Below the pieces are notes generated by a model that did not search any database, was not told the DNA's origin, and was given only the letters and a program-made list of their open reading frames with translations. The translations under genes were made by a program, and so were the position numbers. From positions 496,001 through 560,000 of the forward strand of contig NZ_AP024896.1 of the NCBI RefSeq assembly GCF_024347055.1: DNA of 64,000 nt, given 5' to 3'. Numbering within the stretch: position 1 is the stretch's first letter; every line of letters begins with the position of its first letter. The stretch comes from Vibrio porteresiae DSM 19223 (GTDB lineage Bacteria > Pseudomonadota > Gammaproteobacteria > Enterobacterales > Vibrionaceae). Positions 26,151 through 34,818 of the stretch are shown here, in pieces.

Positions 26151-26816
26151 TTAGGCTTGCTGTAAATGGGTGAGTCGGTAGTGTTCGCCCATGGCAAGTA
26201 AGCCGGATAAAGCAAAGTGGTACATATGCTCAATAAGTTGTTCTTGAGGAAGGTTTGCTGTTTCTTGCATGGCACCAGGTACTGATTGACCTGCGACCAA
26301 CAACACCATACATGGAGCAATCACGTTGAGCATACAGGGGGCCAATTGTGGTGCGTCACTGGGGATTCCGGTGACTTCACTCAACAGTTCTCGAATGATC
26401 ATCAACTTAGGCTCCAACTCTTTTTGAAATAACACCGCTAAGTTCGAGGTAGGAGCAAGGATTTCTCTGGCTAGAGTTTGCGCTTGCCATTCATGGCCAC
26501 TGCGTGTGGCATTACACAATAATTCAATGAAAGCGCGCAGTTTTTCCTGTGCCGATTGCTCGTTTTGAGTAATCTGATTCAATCTTTCAATGTTGATGAT
26601 GCTGCTGTGCGCCGCTGCAAGTACGTTCTGATACAGTCCATTACGACTACCAAAATGATAGTTAATTGATGCTAAATCCACATCTGCTTCCATAGCAATT
26701 GACTTGCTGGTGGTTTCTGCAAAACCGTTAATCGCGAAGAGCTTCCCTGCTGCATCCAAAATTCGTTGGCGAGTAATTTCTCCATCAACCCGAGTTGATG
26801 TTTTACGTCTTGTCAT
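26151..26816 (-). CDS. TetR/AcrR regulator of the CecR (YbiH) type
   Basis: HTH in residues 15-60 (RILDAAGKLFAINGFAETTSKSIAMEADVDLASINYHFGSRNGLY), with the CecR-type C-terminal domain. It is divergent from an HlyD lipoprotein/ABC exporter operon in the same order as E. coli cecR-ybhGFSR, which in E. coli controls export linked to antibiotic tolerance. The dyad at 26859-26889 is the likely binding site. Confidence 0.85.
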   Translation of the reverse strand: MTRRKTSTRVDGEITRQRILDAAGKLFAINGFAETTSKSIAMEADVDLASINYHFGSRNGLYQNVLAAAHSSIINIERLNQITQNEQSAQEKLRAFIELLCNATRSGHEWQAQTLAREILAPTSNLAVLFQKELEPKLMIIRELLSEVTGIPSDAPQLAPCMLNVIAPCMVLLVAGQSVPGAMQETANLPQEQLIEHMYHFALSGLLAMGEHYRLTHLQQA

Positions 26817-26858
26817 ATTTTCTCTGCTCAGCCTGCTTGATTTTTACCCTAAGATAAA

Positions 26859-26889
26859 TTAGTTTAAATTTAAATTCAATTTAAACTAA
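26859..26889. promoter_or_regulatory. Probable CecR-type operator
   Basis: TTAGTTTAAATT (26859-26870) and AATTTAAACTAA (26878-26889) form perfect 12-bp arms around a 7-bp centre, midway between the divergent TetR gene and exporter operon. Confidence 0.7.
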
Positions 26890-27000
26890 GCAATTGATGT
26901 GTCCTGTTCTCCTCTTTGGGGCTGCCTAAAACTCGTGATTCACGAGTGTGTTTTGACCGGGAGAAGAAGGGGGAATACTCAGACTGATGAGAATACAATT

Positions 27001-27954
27001 ATGCGTAATGGGTTGATTATTTTGCCTTTATTGGCTCTTTTGGGTTGTATGCCACAACAAACGCCACAAGCTCTTGGAACCTTAGAGCGAGACCGCGTTT
27101 CACTAACCGCTACGGCCAATGAAATAATTGAAAAAATATCGGTACAAGAGGGGCAAACGGTTCATCAAGGTGATGAATTGCTTACTTTGTCGTCAATCAG
27201 CCAACGTGCTTTGGTGGCGAAAGCCACTGCGCAACAAGTGCAGGCGCAAACTCAGCTCACCAAACTGCTCAATGGTGAGCGTTCGGAGGATGTCGCTTCG
27301 GCACAAGCTAATGTGGAAAATGCCCGTGTTCGCTTAGATAACGAAGAGAAACAGTATCGCCGTATTGCAGAGTTGGTTGCTCGTAAATTGAGTTCGCCAG
27401 CAGAGAAAGACAATGCGTTAGCAAAACGTGATGAAGCGAGAGCGTCGTACAATTCGGCACTACAGACCTTGAAAAAATTATCAGCCGGCTATCGAGCTGA
27501 AGACATTGAAGTCGCGCGTGCAGAGTTAGCCGCAGCCAAAGCCAATCTTGAACTCGAACAACATAAACTTTCAGAGCTAACGATTACCGCAACGCGTGAT
27601 GGGATTGTTGATTCACTCCCTTATCACCAAGGGGAACGTGTACCAGTCAATGGGATTGTTGCCATTATTGCTGCAGAGACAACACCTTACGCTCGAGTTT
27701 ATTTACCGGAACCTTTGGTAGCGACTTATCCCGTTGGCAGCCAAGTGACGGTGCATGTCGATGGCGTTGCTCAACCGCTGCAGGGCAAAGTGCGCTGGAT
27801 TTCCAAAGAGTCTTCTTTCACTACTTATCGCAGTATGAGTGCCAGTGACCGATCGCGTTTGGTCTTTCTCACCAAAATTGATTTGCCAGAATCTGCCAGC
27901 GCACTTCCTGCGGGTATTCCAGTGCAAGTGGATTTGGATGGTCAGCATGAGTGA
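27001..27954 (+). CDS. HlyD-family periplasmic adaptor lipoprotein (YbhG-like)
   Basis: Membrane fusion subunit of an ABC exporter. The ATG at 27001 gives a lipoprotein signal (LLALLGC, lipid Cys at residue 16); upstream in-frame ATG at 26899 lacks this logic. The barrel/lipoyl part ANEIIEKISVQEGQTVHQGDELL is followed by a long coiled coil (about 60-195) and a C-terminal beta domain. It overlaps the ATPase gene by 8 bp, so the exporter subunits are translationally coupled. Confidence 0.87.
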   Translation: MRNGLIILPLLALLGCMPQQTPQALGTLERDRVSLTATANEIIEKISVQEGQTVHQGDELLTLSSISQRALVAKATAQQVQAQTQLTKLLNGERSEDVASAQANVENARVRLDNEEKQYRRIAELVARKLSSPAEKDNALAKRDEARASYNSALQTLKKLSAGYRAEDIEVARAELAAAKANLELEQHKLSELTITATRDGIVDSLPYHQGERVPVNGIVAIIAAETTPYARVYLPEPLVATYPVGSQVTVHVDGVAQPLQGKVRWISKESSFTTYRSMSASDRSRLVFLTKIDLPESASALPAGIPVQVDLDGQHE

Positions 27955-28876
27955 TTTAGCCATCAAAGCGGAACACATCGTTAAACGGTTTGGCGAGTTT
28001 ACTGCCATCGACGATATTTCTCTGAGTGTTCCCAAGGGGTGTATTTATGGCTTTTTAGGGCCAAATGGCTGCGGTAAATCGACCACAATCCGTACCTTAA
28101 CCGGGCTATTGCACCCAACGTCAGGTCAAGTTGAGGTATTGGGATATCAGATTCCCCGAGATGCCGATTTGCTGCGACTGAAAATCGGTTATATGACGCA
28201 AAAGTTCTCTCTTTATGATGACCTCTCGGTGTATGAAAACTTGCAGTTTATGGGCACGATTTTTGGTATGAACCCAAAGGTGTTGGCGCAGCGCTGTATT
28301 GAGCAAATGGCAACCTATGGTTTAGATAGCCTTAAAAATCAACGCGCGAGAGGTATGAGTGGCGGGCAGAAACAGCGCTTATCCCTAGCCTGCGCGACCA
28401 TGAATCGTCCGGAGCTTCTGTTTTTGGATGAGCCAACGTCAGCGGTTGACCCAGAAAATCGCCGCGATTTTTGGGAAAAGCTGTTTGATCTTTCGGAAAT
28501 GGGGACCACGATTTTGGTTACCACCCATTACATGGATGAAGCGGAGCGTTGCCATCGACTCGCCATTATGGAATCAGGCAAGATGCGCGCTGACGGTCCA
28601 CCCGATGAGTTAATGGCGCAAATGGGAGTTAACATTGTTGAAGTGAAAGCGCCGGGATTGCGCAGTTTAAAAACGCAGTTGCTCCATTATCCTGACCAAA
28701 TTCGCTCCGCGGCGCAGTTAGGTGTGCGGCTTCGCGTGCTTATTTATCAACATGTTCAAGACCCGATTGATTGGATGAAGCGCACTTTCCCTGAGTTGCA
28801 CCAGGCCGAATTGACCGTCGCTAGGCCCACAATTGAAGATGTGTTTGTATCGGTAACCGGGGAGGGACGGCAATGA
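27947..28876 (+). CDS. ABC exporter ATP-binding protein
   Basis: One nucleotide-binding domain of about 310 residues: Walker A GPNGCGKSTT near residue 38, signature MSGGQKQRLSLA, Walker B LLFLDEPTSAVD and switch His in TTHYMDEAERC. Unlike E. coli YbhF it has only one NBD, so it should dimerise. The start at 27947 is inside the end of the adaptor gene; the frame is open further left, but that would be wholly inside the adaptor. It overlaps the permease by 4 bp (ATGA). Confidence 0.92.
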   Translation: MSDLAIKAEHIVKRFGEFTAIDDISLSVPKGCIYGFLGPNGCGKSTTIRTLTGLLHPTSGQVEVLGYQIPRDADLLRLKIGYMTQKFSLYDDLSVYENLQFMGTIFGMNPKVLAQRCIEQMATYGLDSLKNQRARGMSGGQKQRLSLACATMNRPELLFLDEPTSAVDPENRRDFWEKLFDLSEMGTTILVTTHYMDEAERCHRLAIMESGKMRADGPPDELMAQMGVNIVEVKAPGLRSLKTQLLHYPDQIRSAAQLGVRLRVLIYQHVQDPIDWMKRTFPELHQAELTVARPTIEDVFVSVTGEGRQ

Positions 28877-29982
28877 GTTCTTGGACGCGAATGAAAGCCA
28901 TCATTGTCAAAGAGGTTCGTCAGCTTTATCGTGACCGAATCACCTTTGCCATGATTGTGGTGATTCCTTTAGTGCAACTGACTCTGTTTGGCTATGCGAT
29001 CAACATGGATGTGCGGCATATTCCCGCGGGGATTGTTGATATGAGTCAGAATCAAACCAGTCGTGAATTACAGCAGCAAGTGTCCGCTTCACAAGTGGTT
29101 GATTTTACGCATCACTATCGTTCAGCAGCGCAGGCGCAACAGGCGATACAAGCCGGGGAGGTTCGGGTTGCTTTAGTGATTCCTGCGGATGTGGATTATC
29201 GATTAGCCCACGCTCAAACCCTAGGGCAATGGCTGGTGGATGGTTCTGATAGCACGATCAGTTCTGCTATTTTGGGTTTAAGGTCGCTACCTTTTACGCT
29301 ATTTCCTGAAACACTCAATACGCAAGTGAACCGCGAAGAGGCTGAAACGTTAAACGTGGCACTGTTTTATAACCCTAGTCGCAGCTCGGCGGTGAACATT
29401 GTGCCCGGTTTACTGGCGGTTATCCTCAGTATGACAATGGTGCTGTTTACCAGTGTGGCGGTGGTGCGCGAGAGAGAGCAAGGTAATCTTGAACTCTTGA
29501 TTACCACGCCAGTCACATCCCTAGAGCTGATGATCGCCAAGATTGTGCCGTACATTTTTGTAGGTTTGATTCAAACCGTGATCATATTAACCCTAGGTCA
29601 CTTCATGTTTGATGTGCCAATCAATGGCGCTTTAAATCAGATTTTCTTAGGGGCTCTTTTGTATATTTCGGCAAGTTTGACCGTGGGACTGCTCATTTCA
29701 ACTATGGCGATGACGCAACTTCAAGCGATGCAGATGACGATGTTTATTCTGCTGCCGTCGATATTGCTGTCGGGTTTTATCACTCCTTATGAAGCCATGC
29801 CCAGCGTGGCGCAATGGGTGGCTGAAGCGTTACCGACCACGCACTTCATGCGCCTCATTCGCGGCATAGTGCTACGCAGCGCGGATCTACTTGATATGTG
29901 GAAAGACACGCTATGGTTGGCAATTTTTACGGTGTGTGGTGTTTGGTTAGCCGCGAAACGATTTAAAAAATCGCTCGACTGA
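28873..29982 (+). CDS. ABC-2 type exporter permease (YbhS/YhhJ-like)
   Basis: Membrane subunit with an N-terminal helix (about 22-42), a large periplasmic domain (about 43-170) and five C-terminal helices. Family segments include NIVPGLLAVILSMTMVL and VREREQGNLELLITTPV. Only one permease is present where E. coli has YbhS and YbhR, so a homodimer is expected. Substrate unknown; drugs or amphipathic toxins are likely from the CecR-like regulator. Confidence 0.9.
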   Translation: MSSWTRMKAIIVKEVRQLYRDRITFAMIVVIPLVQLTLFGYAINMDVRHIPAGIVDMSQNQTSRELQQQVSASQVVDFTHHYRSAAQAQQAIQAGEVRVALVIPADVDYRLAHAQTLGQWLVDGSDSTISSAILGLRSLPFTLFPETLNTQVNREEAETLNVALFYNPSRSSAVNIVPGLLAVILSMTMVLFTSVAVVREREQGNLELLITTPVTSLELMIAKIVPYIFVGLIQTVIILTLGHFMFDVPINGALNQIFLGALLYISASLTVGLLISTMAMTQLQAMQMTMFILLPSILLSGFITPYEAMPSVAQWVAEALPTTHFMRLIRGIVLRSADLLDMWKDTLWLAIFTVCGVWLAAKRFKKSLD

Positions 29983-30001
29983 TCACAGTCACTTCTCGAT
30001 A

Positions 30002-30065
30002 AAGTGATGAGAAAACATGCAACGTGTATGTAACATAAACACGAATGTGTGATTTTTCATCACTT
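30002..30065. other. Nested stem-loop after the exporter operon
   Basis: AAGTGATG (30002-30009) pairs with CATCACTT (30058-30065); inside lies CGTGT / ACACG (30023-30027 / 30039-30043). It has no U-tract at its end. It may end the exporter mRNA or be part of the control region of the tRNA operon that follows. Confidence 0.4.
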
Positions 30066-30089
30066 AAATCAGAAAGATACAATTTGTTG

Positions 30090-30117
30090 TTGACGTGAAT
30101 TTTATCTCGAGTAAAGT
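30090..30117 (+). promoter_or_regulatory. Promoter of the tRNA-Leu/tRNA-Cys operon
   Basis: TTGACG and TAAAGT are spaced 16 bp apart, preceded by AT-rich sequence and followed by a GC-rich discriminator (GTGCGTCG), as usual for stable RNA promoters. Confidence 0.55.
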
Positions 30118-30247
30118 GTGCGTCGTTCGCAGGGCAAAGCGCTGCTAACCAGACAACACAAACACTCAATGTTGTTAAAGAATTAAAAGATATGGGACGC
30201 CAGTCCGGTATCTAAGATGGTGTATTCCATCGCAAAGAATTTTGCGT

Positions 30248-30334
30248 GCCCCGGTGGTGAAATCGGTAGACACAAGGGATTTAAAATCCCTCGGCGTTCG
30301 CGCTGTGCCGGTTCAAGTCCGGCCCGGGGCACCA
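30248..30334 (+). tRNA. tRNA-Leu (anticodon TAA)
   Basis: An 87-nt type II tRNA with acceptor GCCCCGG / CCGGGGC, discriminator A, encoded CCA and a long variable arm (CTCGGCGTTCGCGCTG). The anticodon loop in GGATTTAAAATCC gives TAA. Confidence 0.95.
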
Positions 30335-30346
30335 TCTTTTCCTATT

Positions 30347-30420
30347 GGCGCGTTGGCAGAGTGGCCATGCAGCGGATTGCAAATCCGTGAACCTCGGTTC
30401 GACTCCGGGACGCGCCTCCA
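30347..30420 (+). tRNA. tRNA-Cys (anticodon GCA)
   Basis: A 74-nt tRNA with acceptor GGCGCGT / ACGCGCC, discriminator U and encoded CCA. The anticodon stem-loop GGATTGCAAATCC gives GCA. It lies 12 bp after tRNA-Leu in the same transcript. Confidence 0.95.
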
Positions 30421-30447
30421 TATTTCCTCAGTCATTCCCTTATCCTG

Positions 30448-32655
30448 CTAAATCGAATAATCACTCGACGGATTAACCTGTGTTTTTTTAGGTTGCTCAG
30501 CGCGATTTTTTAGCATGAACTCAATAAAGTCTTTTTCTGGCATCGGACGACCAGTGAAATACCCTTGGGAACGATCACAACCAAAGCGTTGCAGCTTATC
30601 CAAGGTTGCCTGATCTTCGATTCCTTCAGCAACGGTCGTAATGCCAAACCCTTTTGCCATCTGGATAATGGTTTTCACGATGATCTCATCTTCTTGATTG
30701 GTGGCGATGTCTTTGACGAACTCTCGGTCAATCTTAAGAATGTCGACGGGGAAACGTTTCAAATAGGCAAGGCTCGAATAGCCAGTGCCAAAGTCATCAA
30801 TCGATAGGCGACAGCCAAACTCTTTTAACTGCTTCACCACGTCGAGCACGTATTCCGGATCTTTAATCAAGATCGATTCAGTCAGTTCCAGTTCCAGCAT
30901 TTGCGGCACTATACCGGTGTTGAGAATCGCGTTGTGAATGCTTTCGCTGACATTACCTCGGGCAAAATGTACCGCGGAGAGATTCACCGCGACGAGGGCA
31001 TTGTCCATTCCAAGATCGCGCCAGCGTCCAACGGCTTGGCTAGCGGTGTGCAGTACCCAGTCGCTGATGGGAATGATGAGCCCAGTCTCTTCCGCGACGG
31101 GAATAAATTTAGCCGGGGAAATCATCCCCAATGTTGGGTGTTTCCAACGAATGAGCGCTTCCGCCCCCTTAATTTCACCAGTACGAATCTCCACTTTCGG
31201 TTGGTAGTAAAGTTCAAACTGGTGTTCGTCTAAGGCTTTACGCAAACCGAAGGCGATGGTCAGCTCTTCTTCAATAGAATCGTTGAGTTGTTGGCGATAA
31301 AAACGATAGGTATTACGGCCATCTTCTTTGGCTTGATACATGGCAGAATCTGCCTTACTCAATAGAGTTTCAAAGTCAGTGCCATCTTCTGGAAAGAGCG
31401 CGACACCAATCGATACCGTTAGGTTGATCGATTGTCCTTCAATGTTAAACGGCGTCTCCATTGCGTTAAATACCGTACCAATACGAGCCACGCTTTTGTC
31501 TGAATCGCTTAGGTTAGGAAAGAGAATGACAAACTCATCGCCACCTTGGCGGCATAGTGTGCCAATCTCTTTGACGCTTTGCTGCAAACGTTTGGAGACT
31601 TGCACTAAAAGTTCATTAGCATGGGTATGACCAAGTAAGTCATTGACGATTTTAAAGTTATCTAAATCGACACTCAGAATCGCTATGGATGAGCGCTGCT
31701 TGGTGGCTGCGAGCATAGCTTGTTCAAGACGGTCCGATAATAAGCGATGGTTCGGTAGACCAGTCAGTGCATCGTGTTGCGACATATACACGGCTTTTTC
31801 TTCTGAGAGTTTCAGATGGTTAATGTCGTTAAAAATCCAGATACTGCCACTGTGTGGATTGCTTTTATCAATCGCATTGCCTGTCAGTTCACACCACACA
31901 GTTTCACCGTTGGCGCGCATCAATTGAATCGTTCCGGTGTAGGAATCTTCATTGCACAGTACGCGATAGGCTTCACTGCCAAAATCGTGATAGGTTTCAT
32001 CGGAGTCATAAAGAATACGCGTGGATTGACCAATCACAGCCCCTGTCTGGTAACCAAGCATCTGCTCAAAGCGTTGATTACAGGCAATGATCAGACGGTC
32101 TTTCACCCATGCCATCCCGACTAGGGCGTTATCGAGCAGTGCGTTCTTCTCTGAAAGCAGGGTATTTAGCGTGGCGTTTTGAGCCACTCGCTCTGTGACG
32201 TCGCGACCGACTATGACGCAAAACTGATGGTTATCTAACGTGGCTTTCTGGTAACTCAGTTCAAGCCATACGAACTCATCGGCGGCGGTTTTCTGCTCAA
32301 TCACCGCAGACCCGTGCCACTCTTGACCGTCATCACGCAGAATGTCATCGATAAAATCGGTTACGCCACTCCAAGGAAAGTCACGAAGTGGTTTGTTCAC
32401 TAAGGCGGTTTCAGCAACACCAAACAGGCGGCATACAGCCTGATTCACATCGCTCACTATGCCATCAGGCAGCGAGATAAGCATGACCATATCTGGGGTA
32501 TGATCAAGCAGTGTTTTGAATCGCTCGAGGCGATCCATATTACGTCGCAGCTGAGGGTAGTAGTTCTTACGAAAAGAGCGATCCCCTAAACCGATGATGT
32601 TTTCTCGGCGCTGATCGAGCGCCTTTTTTTCCTGTTCGTCGTCACATTGCTTCAC
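30448..32655 (-). CDS. PAS-PAS-GGDEF-EAL c-di-GMP protein
   Basis: Soluble protein of 735 residues: PAS at about 45-160 (LLDHTPDMVMLISLPDGIV), PAS at about 170-285, GGDEF at about 290-455 with intact RQGGDEF, and EAL at about 465-715 with AEALIRWKHP, VNLSAVHF, ELTES, SIDDFGTGYSSL, KIDREFV and AEGIED. Both cyclase and phosphodiesterase motifs look complete. The start is GTG at 32655, lying inside the end of the ErcA-like gene (14-bp overlap), so it is probably translated by reinitiation after it. The PAS domains have no visible cofactor clue. Confidence 0.92.
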   Translation of the reverse strand: MKQCDDEQEKKALDQRRENIIGLGDRSFRKNYYPQLRRNMDRLERFKTLLDHTPDMVMLISLPDGIVSDVNQAVCRLFGVAETALVNKPLRDFPWSGVTDFIDDILRDDGQEWHGSAVIEQKTAADEFVWLELSYQKATLDNHQFCVIVGRDVTERVAQNATLNTLLSEKNALLDNALVGMAWVKDRLIIACNQRFEQMLGYQTGAVIGQSTRILYDSDETYHDFGSEAYRVLCNEDSYTGTIQLMRANGETVWCELTGNAIDKSNPHSGSIWIFNDINHLKLSEEKAVYMSQHDALTGLPNHRLLSDRLEQAMLAATKQRSSIAILSVDLDNFKIVNDLLGHTHANELLVQVSKRLQQSVKEIGTLCRQGGDEFVILFPNLSDSDKSVARIGTVFNAMETPFNIEGQSINLTVSIGVALFPEDGTDFETLLSKADSAMYQAKEDGRNTYRFYRQQLNDSIEEELTIAFGLRKALDEHQFELYYQPKVEIRTGEIKGAEALIRWKHPTLGMISPAKFIPVAEETGLIIPISDWVLHTASQAVGRWRDLGMDNALVAVNLSAVHFARGNVSESIHNAILNTGIVPQMLELELTESILIKDPEYVLDVVKQLKEFGCRLSIDDFGTGYSSLAYLKRFPVDILKIDREFVKDIATNQEDEIIVKTIIQMAKGFGITTVAEGIEDQATLDKLQRFGCDRSQGYFTGRPMPEKDFIEFMLKNRAEQPKKTQVNPSSDYSI

Positions 32656-33799
32656 TGTAAATCGCCTTGATGTCCCCTAAAGAGGCTATTCGAGGGTTAG
32701 TCACGATACATGCGTCGTTGACTGCATGATTTGCTAGCTCTGGAATGTCAGAGGAGTGCACGCCCACGTTGGAGAGTTTTTCATTGATCCCCAATTGATG
32801 GCGCAAATTGGAAAATTCTTCGGTGATACGCGTCGCCAAGACTTTTTGCTGCATGCCACGGGTATCAATGCCCATAATCTGGGCGATGTTTTGATAGCGC
32901 TCGCCACTTTTGGGCATATTAAAGCGCACCACATGATCGAGCAGTAGCGCATTACACTCACCATGGGGAATATCAAGATAACCGCCAAGGGAGTGCGCCA
33001 TTGCGTGCACAGCACCTAAACTCGCGTTAGAAAATGCCAGCCCTGCTTGGAGTGAACCGAGCAACATGTTCTCTCGACTTGGAATATGAGCGGGTTCAAA
33101 CACGGCTCGATGAATGTTTTCCCACAGCAGTTTAATGGCGTGCATTGCATGCACGTCGACAATGGGCGAACTCGCAGTAGAAACGTAAGCTTCAATAGCA
33201 TGAGTGAGCGCATCGACGCCTGTACACGCTGTGAGATAGGTATCGAGTGTGGTGGTAGTTTCAGGATCAATCAACGCTACATCTGGCACCACTGTTTTAC
33301 TGATGATTGCCATTTTATAGCGCATGTCAGAGTTGGTAATAATGCAAAACTGGGAAATATCGGCCGAGGTGCCTGCAGTGGTTGGGATGCAAATCAGCGG
33401 CGGTCCGGGGATATCCACTTGGTCGATCCCTTCAAACATGGAGACTTCACCGCCGTTGGTGTAAACAATACCGATCGCCTTGGCACAATCAATCACACTG
33501 CCGCCACCTACAGCGACAATCACATCGCACTCATTTTCGGCATAAAACTGCGCGCCACGCATGACTTCATGATCTTTAGGGTTCGCGGTTAAATCAGCAA
33601 AGACGACGGATTCAATCCCCACTTCCGCTAAATCATTAATCGCTTGTTGTACCCAGCCGGCTTGAATCACCCCTTTGTCTGAAACGATCAGCACGCGTCT
33701 TGCTTCCATATTACGAGCATACACCGCCACTTTATGCCGCGCTCCAACACCAAAGATAAATTCAGGCGCGACAAACTTGCGCATTTCGTACAAAGCCAT
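32642..33799 (-). CDS. ercA: Iron-containing alcohol dehydrogenase of the ErcA type
   Basis: 385-residue group III alcohol dehydrogenase. Cofactor loop VAVGGGSVIDCAKA is near residue 97. The metal site is spread over TGVDALTHAIEAYV (Asp/His) and AMAHSLGGYLDIPHGECNALLL. It closely resembles in my memory the regulatory ErcA proteins of Pseudomonas, which affect ethanol oxidation control, more than fermentative AdhB enzymes. The downstream gene overlaps it by 14 bp and encodes a c-di-GMP protein, so a sensing role is plausible. Enzymatic activity is possible as all ligands appear present. Confidence 0.82.
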   Translation of the reverse strand: MALYEMRKFVAPEFIFGVGARHKVAVYARNMEARRVLIVSDKGVIQAGWVQQAINDLAEVGIESVVFADLTANPKDHEVMRGAQFYAENECDVIVAVGGGSVIDCAKAIGIVYTNGGEVSMFEGIDQVDIPGPPLICIPTTAGTSADISQFCIITNSDMRYKMAIISKTVVPDVALIDPETTTTLDTYLTACTGVDALTHAIEAYVSTASSPIVDVHAMHAIKLLWENIHRAVFEPAHIPSRENMLLGSLQAGLAFSNASLGAVHAMAHSLGGYLDIPHGECNALLLDHVVRFNMPKSGERYQNIAQIMGIDTRGMQQKVLATRITEEFSNLRHQLGINEKLSNVGVHSSDIPELANHAVNDACIVTNPRIASLGDIKAIYSEAM

Positions 33800-33943
33800 G
33801 GCTCATCCTCTTCAATATCGTTAAAGGAGATCGAGTCAAATCTGGGCGACTCAACGTTGATCCAAGTGTAGTTCAGCTTTGAATTGAGATACCAAGTTTT
33901 GCCGCGAAAAATGGCCTGAAAAAATGTTAGTTAGATCGCCAAA

Positions 33944-34657
33944 TTAGTCAGTTGCTCCCTTAGTAGTATTGGATGCATAAGGCTGCTGAATTGCATTGAG
34001 TAAGCGCGCTTTGGTGCCGGAAAGATGCAGGCGCATCGCTGAACGAGCGGCATCTGGATCGCCTCTTTCAATCGCATGACAAAGATGCTCATGCTCTTTG
34101 AGTGCTTGCTGCTTGCGCGTCGCTGGAATGAGCGGATCTTTATGGTTGAGGCGCTGGTAAACGTAGGTGAGTAGCGCAACAAAATGGGGGTTTTTCGCCG
34201 CGGCAGCTATCGCAAAATGAAATCGGGCATCCATGCCGGTCGACGGTGCTTGGGCATCTATTGCGTGTTGCATCTCGCGCAGGTGTTTTTGCAGTTGGTC
34301 AACATCTCGCTGTGAACGCTTTTGCGCGGCTAAGTAGGCGGTCTCCGATTCAATCGCAATACGTAGCTCCATAAGATAAGTCAATTCAAGATCAGGTGTC
34401 GCGCCTGTGGTGGCCAATTGCAGTACGTCGCTGATCGGTTTGTCACATACAAAAGCGCCTTTACCCTGCTGCGTGACCACCAATTGGCTGGCCCGCAAGT
34501 CAGCGATGGCTTCACGAATCACTGTGCGACTCACAGCAAAACGTCGCACGAGTTGCTGCTCTGATGGCAGTTTTGAACCAGGTGGGTATTCGCCTTGCTC
34601 GATGGCATTTTTCAGCTCGAGCACCACACTGTGGGCACGGCGTGGAGGTGCCGACAT
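33944..34657 (-). CDS. GntR/FadR-family regulator
   Basis: Winged HTH at about residues 10-70 (PPGSKLPSEQQLVRRFAVSRTVIREAIADLRASQLV) followed by an FCD ligand domain with probable metal-binding residues (about 95-225). ATG at 34657 is preceded by GGAG; the frame also opens with TTG at 34687, which I reject. It is divergent from an enolase-superfamily gene, and identical 14-bp sites lie ahead of each, so it likely represses both until a sugar acid binds. Confidence 0.88.
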   Translation of the reverse strand: MSAPPRRAHSVVLELKNAIEQGEYPPGSKLPSEQQLVRRFAVSRTVIREAIADLRASQLVVTQQGKGAFVCDKPISDVLQLATTGATPDLELTYLMELRIAIESETAYLAAQKRSQRDVDQLQKHLREMQHAIDAQAPSTGMDARFHFAIAAAAKNPHFVALLTYVYQRLNHKDPLIPATRKQQALKEHEHLCHAIERGDPDAARSAMRLHLSGTKARLLNAIQQPYASNTTKGATD

Positions 34658-34676
34658 AATTGCGCTCCAATTGAGG

Positions 34677-34690
34677 TTGTCATACAAGTT
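34677..34690 (-). promoter_or_regulatory. GntR operator ahead of its own gene
   Basis: TTGTCATACAAGTT on the plus strand is the exact reverse complement of the site at 34796-34809. The core TTGT-N3-ACAA dyad is typical of FadR-subfamily operators. Confidence 0.75.
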
Positions 34691-34795
34691 TAGCGTTTCC
34701 CCCTCTTAGCAGGAAAGCGTTGGCGTGACAAACTAAGAGCTATCGCAAACTCTTTCTTTTGCAGACTTAAGCACAAGAAACTGCATCCCATTCTT

Positions 34796-34809
34796 AACTT
34801 GTATGACAA
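34796..34809 (+). promoter_or_regulatory. GntR operator ahead of the enolase-superfamily gene
   Basis: AACTTGTATGACAA lies 10 bp before the start codon at 34819, overlapping the translation start region, so the site could act as a block just downstream of the promoter. Confidence 0.75.
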
Positions 34810-34818
34810 GAGGCGTTT

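Noticed and set aside
30047..30063. CRP-like site TGTGATTTTTCATCACT ahead of the tRNA operon
   Set aside because: The spacer is 7 instead of 6 bases and the sequence is better explained as part of a stem-loop.
33086..33592. 168-codon frame on the plus strand inside the ErcA-like gene
   Set aside because: Wholly antisense to a well-supported enzyme gene; composition follows from the codon pattern of that gene.
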